From Streptomyces sp. AM 4-1-1 (GTDB lineage Bacteria > Actinomycetota > Actinomycetes > Streptomycetales > Streptomycetaceae), in NCBI RefSeq assembly GCF_029167625.1, contig NZ_CP119145.1, positions 6,944,001 through 7,008,000 of the forward strand: DNA of 64,000 nucleotides, given 5' to 3'. Shown piece by piece: positions 35,461 to 44,061 of the stretch. A program made the position numbers and the translations under genes. The stretch's first letter is position 1. Each line of letters opens with the position of its first letter. The notes below the pieces were generated by a model. The model saw only the letters and a program-made list of their open reading frames with translations. It did not search any database and was not told the origin of the DNA.

Positions 35461-35473
35461 GTCGACAGTCGAC
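35461..35473. promoter_or_regulatory. Palindromic operator candidate before the ABC importer operon
   Basis: GTCGACAGTCGAC is the reverse complement of the site at 34199-34211. It is preceded by TT (TTGTCG could serve as -35) and followed by GACGACAG. It lies about 110 bases upstream of the substrate-binding-protein start. A 13-bp match in two neighbouring promoters within 1.3 kb makes a regulatory role likely. Confidence 0.5.
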
Positions 35474-35583
35474 GACAGCCCTGGCGGCGTCGGCCCGCGC
35501 CCCGGCATGCCCGGAACCGCTCCGCGGCACGTGTTCCGTCCCTCGCCTCCACCCTCGTTCCACTCCTGAAGGAGACATCCAGG

Positions 35584-37221
35584 ATGGCAAGAAGACAGCT
35601 CAGCGCGACCGCCGTCGCCCTGACCGCTGCGCTCGCCCTCGCCGGCTGCAGCGTGCCGGACACCCAACAGTCCGACGGTTCCAAGGCCGACAGCGGAACC
35701 CCACGCGCCGGCGGCACCATGACGGTCGCGTACAAGTCCGACCCCAAGACGTTCGACCCGGCGGTCTGTTACGACGCGACCTGCTGGAACAACATGCGGA
35801 TGCTGTACGACCGCCTGTACGATTACAAACGCGACACCACCGAGGTCGTCCCGCAGATAGCCGGGGCCGCGCCCGCGGTGTCGGCCGACGGACGCACCTA
35901 CACCATCAAGCTGCGGCCCGGACTGAAGTTCAGCGACGGCAAGCCACTGCGCGCCCAGGACGTCGCGTACTCGTTCGCCCGCATCCTCGACCCCGCCACC
36001 AAGTCCCCCGTACAGGGATTCTGGGACGGCGTCGACGGCGCCGCCGCCTACGCGAAGAATCCCACCGGGCTGCCCTCCGGCATCAAGGTGAACTCCGAGA
36101 CCGAACTGCGGATCACACTGTCCCGGCCGAACTCCTCCTTCACCTACGTGCTGGCCATGCCGCACGCCTCGGTGGTCCCGGAAGGCAGCGGGGAGCGCCT
36201 GGCCAGATCACCGCTCGGCTCCGGCCCCTTCGTCCTCAAGAAGTTCACCCCCGGTCAGCAGATCACCCTGGAGAAGAACGACGGCTACTGGGACCGCCCG
36301 AAGCCGTACGTCGACAAGGTCGTCGAGAAGCTGGGCATCGCGCCCGAGGTCGCCCTCCTGGAACTGCAGAAGGGCGGCATCGACCTCATGGGCGACCAGA
36401 TCCCGCCCGCCCAGTACCTGTCGGTGACCCGCGACCCGGCCCTCAAGTCGCAACTGGTCTCCATGGCCAAACCGAGCACCTACTTCCTCACGCTCAACAC
36501 CCGGATGAAGCCCTTCGACAACCCGAAGGTGCGCGAGGCGATCTCGTACGTCTTCGACCGCGCGTTCCTGCTCAAACTGGTCAACGGGCAGGGCGAGGTG
36601 GCGAACGAGTTCCTGCCGCCGGGGGTGCTCGGGCACACCGACGAGAAGCTCACCCACGACCAGGACATCGCCAAGGCGAAACAGCTGCTCACCGAGGCCG
36701 GCTACCCGAACGGCTTCTCCACCACGCTCTTCACCTGGAACACCCCGCCGTGGACCAACCTGCTCCCGCAGGTCCAGCAGGACCTCGCCAAGGCGGGAGT
36801 GAAGGTGGACCCCCGGCCCATCCAGCAGAGCGCGCTCTTCGACCTCGCGGCCACCCCGGGCAAGGCCCCGATGACCTTCAGCTTCTGGGTCGCGGACTAC
36901 CCCGACGGAAGCGCCTTCTTCAACGCCCTGACCTCCTGCGCGGCAGCGGTCCCCGGCGGTCAGAACTGGTCCTTCTACTGCGACAAGGACGCCGACGCGC
37001 TCGTCGAGAAGGCACTCACGTCCGGCTCCAAGGACGCCACGGCCAAGCTCTACACCGACACCTCGAAGAAGGTCCTCGGCGACAACGCGGTCGTACCCCT
37101 CTACTACGGCTCCAAGACCGAACTGATCGGCAAGGGCGTCGGCGGCTACTTCATGCATCCGATCTGGGCCTGGGACATGGCCCAGTACTGGAAGAAGGAC
37201 GGCGCGGCGGCCACGTCCTGA
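35584..37221 (+). CDS. ABC transporter substrate-binding lipoprotein (oligopeptide/dipeptide type, family 5)
   Basis: The 545-residue protein has a lipoprotein signal: MARRQLSATAVALTAALALAGC, with lipobox LAGC and Cys22 as the lipidation site. The mature part starts GGTMTVAYKSDPKTFDP, the family 5 lead, with IKLRPGLKFSDGKPLRAQDVAYSF, SPLGSGPF and REAISYVFDR, all typical of Opp/Dpp binding proteins. It captures peptides or peptide-like solutes outside the membrane and hands them to the permeases encoded downstream. The gene order SBP-ATPase-ATPase-permease-permease is complete. The ligand is not predictable, although TldD/TldE downstream point to a peptide. Confidence 0.92.
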   Translation: MARRQLSATAVALTAALALAGCSVPDTQQSDGSKADSGTPRAGGTMTVAYKSDPKTFDPAVCYDATCWNNMRMLYDRLYDYKRDTTEVVPQIAGAAPAVSADGRTYTIKLRPGLKFSDGKPLRAQDVAYSFARILDPATKSPVQGFWDGVDGAAAYAKNPTGLPSGIKVNSETELRITLSRPNSSFTYVLAMPHASVVPEGSGERLARSPLGSGPFVLKKFTPGQQITLEKNDGYWDRPKPYVDKVVEKLGIAPEVALLELQKGGIDLMGDQIPPAQYLSVTRDPALKSQLVSMAKPSTYFLTLNTRMKPFDNPKVREAISYVFDRAFLLKLVNGQGEVANEFLPPGVLGHTDEKLTHDQDIAKAKQLLTEAGYPNGFSTTLFTWNTPPWTNLLPQVQQDLAKAGVKVDPRPIQQSALFDLAATPGKAPMTFSFWVADYPDGSAFFNALTSCAAAVPGGQNWSFYCDKDADALVEKALTSGSKDATAKLYTDTSKKVLGDNAVVPLYYGSKTELIGKGVGGYFMHPIWAWDMAQYWKKDGAAATS

Positions 37222-37382
37222 CCCGGCCCGGTCCAGGCCGGCGGCCCGGTCCCGTCCCCGGTCGCGCCGCCGGCCCGCGCTCCACCGCTTCCGCGCCCTC
37301 CTCGTATCCCCGACCTCCCCGACCTCCCCGCATCCCTCGTCCGTCATCCCTCGTCCGTCATCCCTGAACCGGGAAGGTGTCC

Positions 37383-38405
37383 ATGCCCGAGCTGCTGGAG
37401 GTCTCCGACCTCGTCGTACGCTTCCCGACCCCCATCGGCGACTGCGACGCCGTACGCGGTGTCTCGTTCTCGGTGGCAGCCGGCGAACGCGTCGGTCTCG
37501 TGGGGGAGTCCGGCTCCGGCAAGTCGGTGACCGCCCAGGCGGTCATGCGGCTCATCGCACCGCCGGGGCGCATCGCCGAGGGCCAGGTCCGATGGGCCGG
37601 CGAGGACGTCCTCGGCTACGACCGGCGCTCACTGCAACGCTGGCGCGGCGCCCAGGCCGCGATGGTCTTCCAGGACCCCCTCTCCAGCCTCAACCCGCTC
37701 GTACGCATCGGCCGCCAGATCACCGAGACCCTGCGACAGCACCTCGGCCTGGACGCGCGGACCGCCACCGCACGGGCCGTGGAACTGCTCACCAAGGTCG
37801 GCATCCCCGACGCGGCGGCCCGGCTGCGCGACTACCCGATGGTGTTCTCCGGCGGCATGCGCCAACGCGTCGCCATCGCCATCGCGGTGTCCTGCTCTCC
37901 CCGGCTCGTCATCGCCGACGAGCCGACGACCGCCCTGGACGTCACCGTCCAGGCCCAGGTCCTCGACCTGCTCGACGAGATGGCCGCCGAGGCCGGCACC
38001 GCGATCATCCTCATCAGCCACGACCTCGGCGTGGTGTCCAGCTTCTGCGACCGCATCGTCGTCATGTACGCCGGCCGGATCGTGGAGACCGGCACCACCG
38101 ACCAGATCATCGGCGACCCCCGGCACCCCTACACCCGGGCCCTGCTGGACTCCATCCCCCGGATGTCCGGCGTCCTGCCCGACCGGCTGCCGTTCATCCC
38201 CGGCAGCCCCCCGGCGGCCGGGACCCGGACCCCCGGCTGCGCCTTCGCCGACCGCTGCGCCCTGGCCGTCGACCACTGCCGGGAACACGACCCGGCCCTG
38301 CTCCCGCTGACCACGCACGACCGACGCGAGGCCGCCTGCCACCTGGTCGACGGGTCCCTGGCGCACGCGAGGAGCAGCGACTCCGGAAGGAGGAACACAC
38401 CATGA
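37383..38405 (+). CDS. Oligopeptide ABC transporter ATP-binding protein (OppD/DppD-type)
   Basis: GGGAAGG precedes the ATG at 37383, better than the GTG at 37377. The 340-residue ATPase has Walker A GESGSGKS, Q-loop FQDPLSSLNP, signature FSGGMRQRVAIA, Walker B LVIADEPTTALD and the H-loop SHDLGVVS. Its C-terminus has RDRTPGCAFADRC-like cysteines (PGCAFADRCALAVDHC), the oligopeptide-transporter C-terminal motif that can bind an iron-sulfur cluster in some members. It pairs with the next gene, whose start overlaps its stop (ATGA). Confidence 0.93.
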   Translation: MPELLEVSDLVVRFPTPIGDCDAVRGVSFSVAAGERVGLVGESGSGKSVTAQAVMRLIAPPGRIAEGQVRWAGEDVLGYDRRSLQRWRGAQAAMVFQDPLSSLNPLVRIGRQITETLRQHLGLDARTATARAVELLTKVGIPDAAARLRDYPMVFSGGMRQRVAIAIAVSCSPRLVIADEPTTALDVTVQAQVLDLLDEMAAEAGTAIILISHDLGVVSSFCDRIVVMYAGRIVETGTTDQIIGDPRHPYTRALLDSIPRMSGVLPDRLPFIPGSPPAAGTRTPGCAFADRCALAVDHCREHDPALLPLTTHDRREAACHLVDGSLAHARSSDSGRRNTP

Positions 38406-39436
38406 CCAGCAGCCACGAACCGCGTCCGGAGAACCGGCCCGTCGTCGAAGTCACCGACCTGGGCGTGCACTTCACCCGAGGCGGCGGATTCCTCGGCCGC
38501 CGCGGCGCCACCGTACGGGCCGTCGACGGGGTGTCCTTCACCATCGCCCCGGGCGAAACCCTCGGACTGGCCGGCGAGTCGGGCTCGGGCAAGAGCACCG
38601 TGGCCCGCTCGATGCTGCGCATCACCGATCCGACCTCCGGAAGCATCAGGATCGCCGGCGCGGACATCGCCGCACTCCGGGGGAGCGCCCTCAAGGCGTT
38701 CCGCCGCCGGATGCAGATGGTCTACCAGGACCCGTACGACTCACTCAACCCACGCCTCAGGATCGCCGCCACCGTCGAGGAAGCGCTGATGGTAGGGGGC
38801 GTGGCCGCCGGCCGGCGACCGGCCGCCGTCCGTGAACTGCTCGAACGCGTCGGCCTGCGACCGGACTTCGCGACGCGCTACCCGCACGAACTGTCCGGCG
38901 GACAGCGTCAACGGGTCTCGATCGCCCGCGCGCTCGGCGTCGGCCCCTCCGTCATCGCCTGCGACGAGGCCGTCGCCGCCCTGGACGTGTCGGTACGCGC
39001 CCAGATCCTGAACCTGCTGCGCGACCTCCAGGACGAATCGGCACTCGCCTACCTGTTCATCTCGCACGACCTGTCGACCCTGCGGTTCATCGCCGACCGG
39101 GTGGCGATCATGTACCTCGGACGGCTCGTCGAGGTCGGCAGCCGCGACGAGGTCTTCGAGAACCCGCAGCACCCCTACACCCAGGCCCTGCTCTCCGCCG
39201 TGCCCGAGCCGGTCGCCGGACGGCGCACGACCGGCCGGCGCGTCAGGCTGGCCGGCGAACCGCCCAGCCCCGCCGACCCGCCCCCCGGCTGCCCGTTCCA
39301 CCCCCGGTGCCCGCTCGCCCAGGACGTGTGCCGCACCGAGCGTCCCGCCCTCATCCGTAAGACATCGGGCCAGCTCGCGGCCTGTCATCTGGTGGCCGAC
39401 GCCGCTCCCGCGCCCAAGGAGGTGTCCACCGCGTGA
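38402..39436 (+). CDS. Oligopeptide ABC transporter ATP-binding protein (OppF/DppF-type)
   Basis: The ATG overlaps the previous stop (ATGA). The 344-residue protein has Walker A GESGSGKST, Q-loop YQDPYDSLNPR, signature LSGGQRQRVSIARAL, and Walker B CDEAVAALDVSVRAQ. In most OppF proteins this last motif reads CDEPVSALD; here Ala replaces Pro, which leaves the catalytic Glu intact. The C-terminus has the usual Cys-rich tail (PPGCPFHPRCPLAQDVC). The gene runs into the permease gene by a GTGA overlap. Confidence 0.93.
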   Translation: MTSSHEPRPENRPVVEVTDLGVHFTRGGGFLGRRGATVRAVDGVSFTIAPGETLGLAGESGSGKSTVARSMLRITDPTSGSIRIAGADIAALRGSALKAFRRRMQMVYQDPYDSLNPRLRIAATVEEALMVGGVAAGRRPAAVRELLERVGLRPDFATRYPHELSGGQRQRVSIARALGVGPSVIACDEAVAALDVSVRAQILNLLRDLQDESALAYLFISHDLSTLRFIADRVAIMYLGRLVEVGSRDEVFENPQHPYTQALLSAVPEPVAGRRTTGRRVRLAGEPPSPADPPPGCPFHPRCPLAQDVCRTERPALIRKTSGQLAACHLVADAAPAPKEVSTA

Positions 39437-40395
39437 ACGACCCCGCGCCCACCGACCCGGCCCCGCCCGCACCGACCCCCGTCCCCCTCCCCGTACCCGC
39501 CCCGGTCTCCGCTCCCGGGGACGCCCCCGCCACCCCCGGCATCCTGCGGCGGGCCGCCCGGAGCCTGCTCCACGACATCCCCGCCCTGCTCTCGGTGAGC
39601 GTCCTGGTCCTGCTCGCCGTCGCCGCGCTCGCCGCACCACTGCTGGCGCCCCACGACCCGCTCCAGACCTTCGCCGAGGGACTCAGCGACCGCGGCGGAC
39701 CGGCCGGACCCAGCGGCGACTTCCCGCTCGGCGCCGACCCCAACGGCCGCGACGTCCTCTCCCGGCTCCTCTACGGCGCCCGCGTCTCCCTGACGATCGG
39801 CGTCCTCGCCAACGGGCTCGCCACCCTCCTCGGGGTCGCCGTCGGACTGGTCGCCGGATACTTCGGCGGCTGGGTCGAGAGCGTCCTCATGCGGATCACC
39901 GACATCGTCATGTCGTTCCCGATCCTGCTCTTCTGCATCGTGCTCATCGCCATCACCGGCCCCAGCCGGCGCAACGTGATCCTGGTGATCGCGTTCATCT
40001 ACTGGACCGCCCTGGCCCGCGTGATCCGCGGCCTGGTCCTCTCCCTCAAGGAACGCGAGTTCATCACCGCGACCCTCACCCTCGGCGTCGGCCGGGGACG
40101 CATCATCCTGCGCCACATCCTGCCGCACCTGGTCCCCGCGATCATCGTCTACACCACGCTCGGCGTCGCCTCCTCGATCCTCATCGAGGCGTCCCTGTCG
40201 TTCATCGGGGTCGGCGTCCCGGTCCCCGACCCGTCCTGGGGCCAGATGATCGCCGACGGCCGTAAGTACTACGAGATCGCGCCCTGGCTGCTCTTCACCC
40301 CCGGGATCTGCCTCATCGTCACCGTCCTCGCGTTCAACCTGGCCGGCGACTGGCTGCGCGACCTGCTGGACCCCACCGCCCCGCACCCGAGGTGA
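39433..40395 (+). CDS. ABC transporter permease (OppC/DppC-type)
   Basis: The GTG start overlaps the OppF-type stop. The 320-residue protein has a Pro-rich cytoplasmic N-terminus, a first transmembrane helix (LLSVSVLVLLAVAALAAPLLAP), the FPLGADPNGRDVLSRLLYGARVSL loop typical of OppC, and five further helices including the EAA-type coupling loop (EREFITATLTLGVGRGRIILRHILPHL). The LSFIGVGVPVPDPSWG segment is another OppC hallmark. It pairs with the OppB-type permease encoded next to form the channel. Confidence 0.92.
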   Translation: MNDPAPTDPAPPAPTPVPLPVPAPVSAPGDAPATPGILRRAARSLLHDIPALLSVSVLVLLAVAALAAPLLAPHDPLQTFAEGLSDRGGPAGPSGDFPLGADPNGRDVLSRLLYGARVSLTIGVLANGLATLLGVAVGLVAGYFGGWVESVLMRITDIVMSFPILLFCIVLIAITGPSRRNVILVIAFIYWTALARVIRGLVLSLKEREFITATLTLGVGRGRIILRHILPHLVPAIIVYTTLGVASSILIEASLSFIGVGVPVPDPSWGQMIADGRKYYEIAPWLLFTPGICLIVTVLAFNLAGDWLRDLLDPTAPHPR

Positions 40396-40402
40396 GGACG
40401 AC

Positions 40403-41338
40403 ATGAACAGCCGCTGGCTCCTGCGCCGCCTCGCGCAGATGGTGCTCGTCCTCCTGGGCGTGATCACCCTCTCCTTCTTCATCACCTACGCGGTCCCCGG
40501 CGACCCCGCCCGCCTCATCGCCGGCCCCAACGCCGACGCGGCCACCGTCGCCTCCATCCACACGCAACTGGGCCTGGACGCCTCGATGCCCTCGCAGTAC
40601 GTCTCCTACCTGGGCCGGCTGCTCCACGGAGACCTGGGCACCTCGTACGCGATGCAGGGCACCCCGGTCGCCGAGAAGATCGCCGCCGCGCTCCCGGTGA
40701 CCGCGATGGTCGCGGTCGGCGGCATCGTGTGGCAGCTCGTCATCGGCGTCCCCGTCGGTGTCGTCTCCGCCTACCGGCCGAAGAGCCCCCTCGACCGGCT
40801 CGTCACGCTCGGCTCCCTGCTCGGGCTGTCCGCGCCGCCGTTCTGGCTCGGCCTGCTCCTCATCTACTACCTGTCCTTCAAACTGTCGCTGTTCCCGCTC
40901 AGCGGACTCGGCAGCCCGATGTGGTGGTACCTGGTCCTGCCGACGTTCACGCTCGGCTTCGGCGGCGCCGCCTGGTACGCCCGCATGACCCGCACCACGA
41001 TGATCGACGTCCTGCGTTCCCCGTACATCCAGATGGCCCGCGCCAAGGGCATGCCGGAGCGCAAGGTGCTCCTGCGGCACGGTCTGCGGCACGCGTTCAT
41101 CCCGCTGATCACGATGATCGGCATGGACTTCGGCTACTTCCTCGGCGGCGTCCTCATCATCGAGTCCGTCTTCGGCCTCCCCGGCGCGGGCAAGCTGACC
41201 TACGACGCGATCGACCAGCTCGACATCCCGATGATCACGGGCACCGTCGTCTTCGCGGCCTTCTTCATCGTCGTGATGAACCTCCTCGTCGACATCGCCT
41301 ACCACGCGATCGACCCCCGCGTACGCGCCCGCGGCTGA
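40403..41338 (+). CDS. ABC transporter permease (OppB/DppB-type)
   Basis: It starts 7 bases after the previous stop. The 311 residues open RRLAQMVLVLLGVITLSFFITYAVPGDPARLIAG, the OppB N-terminal helix plus the PGDP motif, followed by QYVSYLGRLLHGDLGTSY. There are six transmembrane helices and the coupling loop YIQMARAKGMPERKVLLRHGLRHAFIPLIT. FGLPGAGKLTYDAI is also typical. The Opp importer is therefore complete in this locus, with no frameshift in any component. Confidence 0.92.
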   Translation: MNSRWLLRRLAQMVLVLLGVITLSFFITYAVPGDPARLIAGPNADAATVASIHTQLGLDASMPSQYVSYLGRLLHGDLGTSYAMQGTPVAEKIAAALPVTAMVAVGGIVWQLVIGVPVGVVSAYRPKSPLDRLVTLGSLLGLSAPPFWLGLLLIYYLSFKLSLFPLSGLGSPMWWYLVLPTFTLGFGGAAWYARMTRTTMIDVLRSPYIQMARAKGMPERKVLLRHGLRHAFIPLITMIGMDFGYFLGGVLIIESVFGLPGAGKLTYDAIDQLDIPMITGTVVFAAFFIVVMNLLVDIAYHAIDPRVRARG

Positions 41339-41435
41339 GCCGCCGCGCGCCGCTCCCGCCCTTCCTCCGCCCGTACCCCCACACCCCACGCACAGCAGCG
41401 ACCCACACGAGAACGAACAACGGAGAGCAGAAGCC

Positions 41436-42566
41436 ATGACCAAGGACATACTGCGGGTGGCCGTGATCGGCGCCGGCCGCTGGGCCCGCAGCGCCCACAT
41501 CCCCGGCTGGCAGCGCGACCCGAGGGCCGAGGTGGTGGCCCTGGCCGACGTCGACGCGGAGGTCGTCGCCGAAGCGGGCGCGGCCTTCGGTATCGGCCGC
41601 GTCACCACCGACTACCGCGAACTCCTCGAAGACCCGGCCATCGACGTCATCGACGTGGCCACCGCGAACCACTCGCACTTCCAGGCGTCCTGGGACGCGC
41701 TCTCGGCGGGCAAGCACGTCCTGTGCGAGAAGCCCGTGCACCGCGACTTCCGCGAGACCCGGCGGGCCGCCGAACTCGCCCGCGCCAAGGGCCTCAGGAC
41801 CAAACTGGGCTTCACCTTCCGCTACGCGCCCGCGGTGCAGTACGCCAAAGAACTCATCGACGACGGTTTCATCGGCGAACCGTTCATGTTCAACGGCTAC
41901 GAGCAGAACAGCCAGTGGCTGGACCCCGAGAACCCGATGCGCCAGGTCGACCCCGACGCCGACCCCGGCACCATCCAGGTCTCCTCGATCGAGGGCTACG
42001 GGGCGCCGATCATCGACATCATGCACTGGTGGATGGACGCCCCGCTGACCAGCGTCGTCGGCACCATGCGCAACTTCGTGCCGGAAAGGGTCGTCCAGGC
42101 GACCGGTCGCAGACAGCGGCTGAACATCGACGACGGCGACATGTGGATCGCCGAGTTCGGCGGCGGACGCCTCGCCTCCATCCAGTCCTCGTACGTCACC
42201 GTAGGGAACTTCCCCGGCATCGAGGCCAGGATCTACGGCTCCGAGGGGGCGCTGATCGTCCGCCTGGTCGAGGAGGCCGGCATCTGCCAGGTGCTCAGGG
42301 GCGCCACCAAGGACGCCGTCGAGTTCACCGAACTCGACGTGCCCCAGAGGTTCTTCCCCGCGGGCGGCAGCTCGGACGAGTACTGGCCGTTCCTCTTCTA
42401 CTCCAACCTCCTCAAGGACTTCACCACCGAGATCCTCGGCGGCGACGGCGGGAGCGGCCACGGCGACTTCGCCCAGGGCGCCCTCGTCCAGGAGACGATC
42501 AACGCCTTCGAGCGGTCGTTCCGCACCCGCGCCTGGGTCGACTTCCCCCTCACCGGCCAGGAGTGA
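41436..42566 (+). CDS. Gfo/Idh/MocA family oxidoreductase
   Basis: The 376-residue NAD(P)-dependent enzyme begins LRVAVIGAGRWARSAHIPGW, the Rossmann glycine motif. CEKPVHRDF carries the EKP signature, where Lys is catalytic. The C-terminal alpha/beta domain includes GYGAPIIDIMHWWMD, with His in the usual catalytic position, and MWIAEFGGGRLASIQSSY. Enzymes of this family oxidise or reduce sugars, inositols or other cyclic alcohols. Its place within a peptide-uptake operon suggests that the imported molecule carries a sugar or hydroxylated ring. GGAGA precedes the ATG. Confidence 0.9.
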   Translation: MTKDILRVAVIGAGRWARSAHIPGWQRDPRAEVVALADVDAEVVAEAGAAFGIGRVTTDYRELLEDPAIDVIDVATANHSHFQASWDALSAGKHVLCEKPVHRDFRETRRAAELARAKGLRTKLGFTFRYAPAVQYAKELIDDGFIGEPFMFNGYEQNSQWLDPENPMRQVDPDADPGTIQVSSIEGYGAPIIDIMHWWMDAPLTSVVGTMRNFVPERVVQATGRRQRLNIDDGDMWIAEFGGGRLASIQSSYVTVGNFPGIEARIYGSEGALIVRLVEEAGICQVLRGATKDAVEFTELDVPQRFFPAGGSSDEYWPFLFYSNLLKDFTTEILGGDGGSGHGDFAQGALVQETINAFERSFRTRAWVDFPLTGQE

Positions 42567-42570
42567 CGCC

Positions 42571-44061
42571 ATGACCCCACGACCCGGACCCCACTCCTGG
42601 GGCGAGACCGCCGACCCCCGTACCGCCGACGCCCTGCTGGAGGCGGCGCTCGACGCGGCCACCGGCCCCGGCGTCGACCACGCGGACGTACGCCTGGTCG
42701 AATGCGAGGAACTCCGCCTGTACGCCCACCACGGCGCGGCCCCCGACGAACGGGTCGAACACAACCTCGGTATCGGTGTACGGGTCCTGCTCGACGGGGC
42801 CTGGGGCTTCGCCGGGCTGCCCCTCGGCGACCACACCACCGCCCGCGAAGCCGCGCACCGCGCCGTCGCGAACGCCACCGAGGCGGCCCGGGTCAACACC
42901 GAACGCGTCACCCTGCCCGCGCGGACCGCGGTGACCGGGCGGTTCAGCACCCCCGTACGGACCGACCCGTTCGCCGTCCCCGCCCAGGAGCGCTACGCCC
43001 TGCTCGACGCCGTGCTGGCCGCCGCCACCGCCCCCGCCCGGGTGGTCTCCGCCCAGGCGGGCTTCAACGCCAAACGCCAGCACCGCCACTTCGCGGACAC
43101 CGAGGGCTCACGCCAGCACCAGGACTTCACCGAGTCCGGCGCGATGCTCATGGCGTTCGCCGCCGACCGCGGACAGGTGCAGCGCCGCAGCTACCCCAAC
43201 TCCTTCCATGGCAACACCGCGGCGGCCGGCTGGGAGTACGTCAGGTCCCTCGACCTCGTCGAGGAGGCCGCACGCGTCGGGGACGAAGCCGTCGCCCTGC
43301 TCACCGCGCCCACCGCCGATCCGGGCATCGCCGACCTCGTCATCGGCCCGGCGCAGATGTCGCTCCAGATCCACGAGTCGTGCGGACACGCCCTGGAACT
43401 CGACCGGATACTCGGCGACGAGGCCAACTACGCGGGCACCTCCTTCATCACCAAGGACGCCATCGGGGCCCTGCGCTACGGCTCGGAGGCGGTCGACATC
43501 ACCGCGGACCCCACCCTCCCCGGCACCCGGGGCACCTTCGCCTTCGACGACGAGGGCACCCCCGCCGCCCGCCGCCCCCTCGTCACCCGGGGCGTCGTGC
43601 GGGACTTCCTCTCCCACCGCGACAGCGCCGCCCGCATCGGCCGGGCGCCGATCGGGGCCGCCCGCTCCGACGGCTGGGCCTACCCGCCGGTCTGCTTCGC
43701 CACGAACGTCTTCCTCGAACCCGGCCGCGGCAGTACCGGCGAACTGCTCGAACGCCTCGGCGACGGCTACCTCATCGACGACAACCGGAGCTGGTCGATC
43801 GACGAGCGCCGGCTCAACTTCCAGTTCGGCACCGAGGTCGCGTACGAAGTCAGGAACGGGCGCAAAGGGCGGCTGCTGCGCGACTTCAGCTACGGCGGGA
43901 CCACGCCCCAGTTCTGGGGTTCCGTCGAAGCCGTCGCCGGACCGGAGGAGTTCAAGGCGTTCGGCATGCCCTGCGGCAAGGGCGAACCCAAACAATGGGG
44001 CTTCCTCGGACACGGCGCCGCCCCGACCCTCGTACGCGGTGTGCGGATCGGAGTGGCGTGA
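42571..44061 (+). CDS. tldD: TldD-type metallopeptidase subunit
   Basis: A 496-residue TldD protein starting 4 bases after the oxidoreductase stop. SLQIHESCGHALELDRILGDEANYAGTSF contains the HExxxH zinc motif (H-E-S-C-G-H) of the active subunit. TldD with TldE forms a protease that admits only unfolded peptide into its chamber; known roles are microcin B17 maturation and CcdA breakdown. Genomes normally keep one housekeeping pair, so a pair inside a peptide-import operon is likely a specialised copy. The end of the gene overlaps the next start in TGATG. Confidence 0.92.
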   Translation: MTPRPGPHSWGETADPRTADALLEAALDAATGPGVDHADVRLVECEELRLYAHHGAAPDERVEHNLGIGVRVLLDGAWGFAGLPLGDHTTAREAAHRAVANATEAARVNTERVTLPARTAVTGRFSTPVRTDPFAVPAQERYALLDAVLAAATAPARVVSAQAGFNAKRQHRHFADTEGSRQHQDFTESGAMLMAFAADRGQVQRRSYPNSFHGNTAAAGWEYVRSLDLVEEAARVGDEAVALLTAPTADPGIADLVIGPAQMSLQIHESCGHALELDRILGDEANYAGTSFITKDAIGALRYGSEAVDITADPTLPGTRGTFAFDDEGTPAARRPLVTRGVVRDFLSHRDSAARIGRAPIGAARSDGWAYPPVCFATNVFLEPGRGSTGELLERLGDGYLIDDNRSWSIDERRLNFQFGTEVAYEVRNGRKGRLLRDFSYGGTTPQFWGSVEAVAGPEEFKAFGMPCGKGEPKQWGFLGHGAAPTLVRGVRIGVA

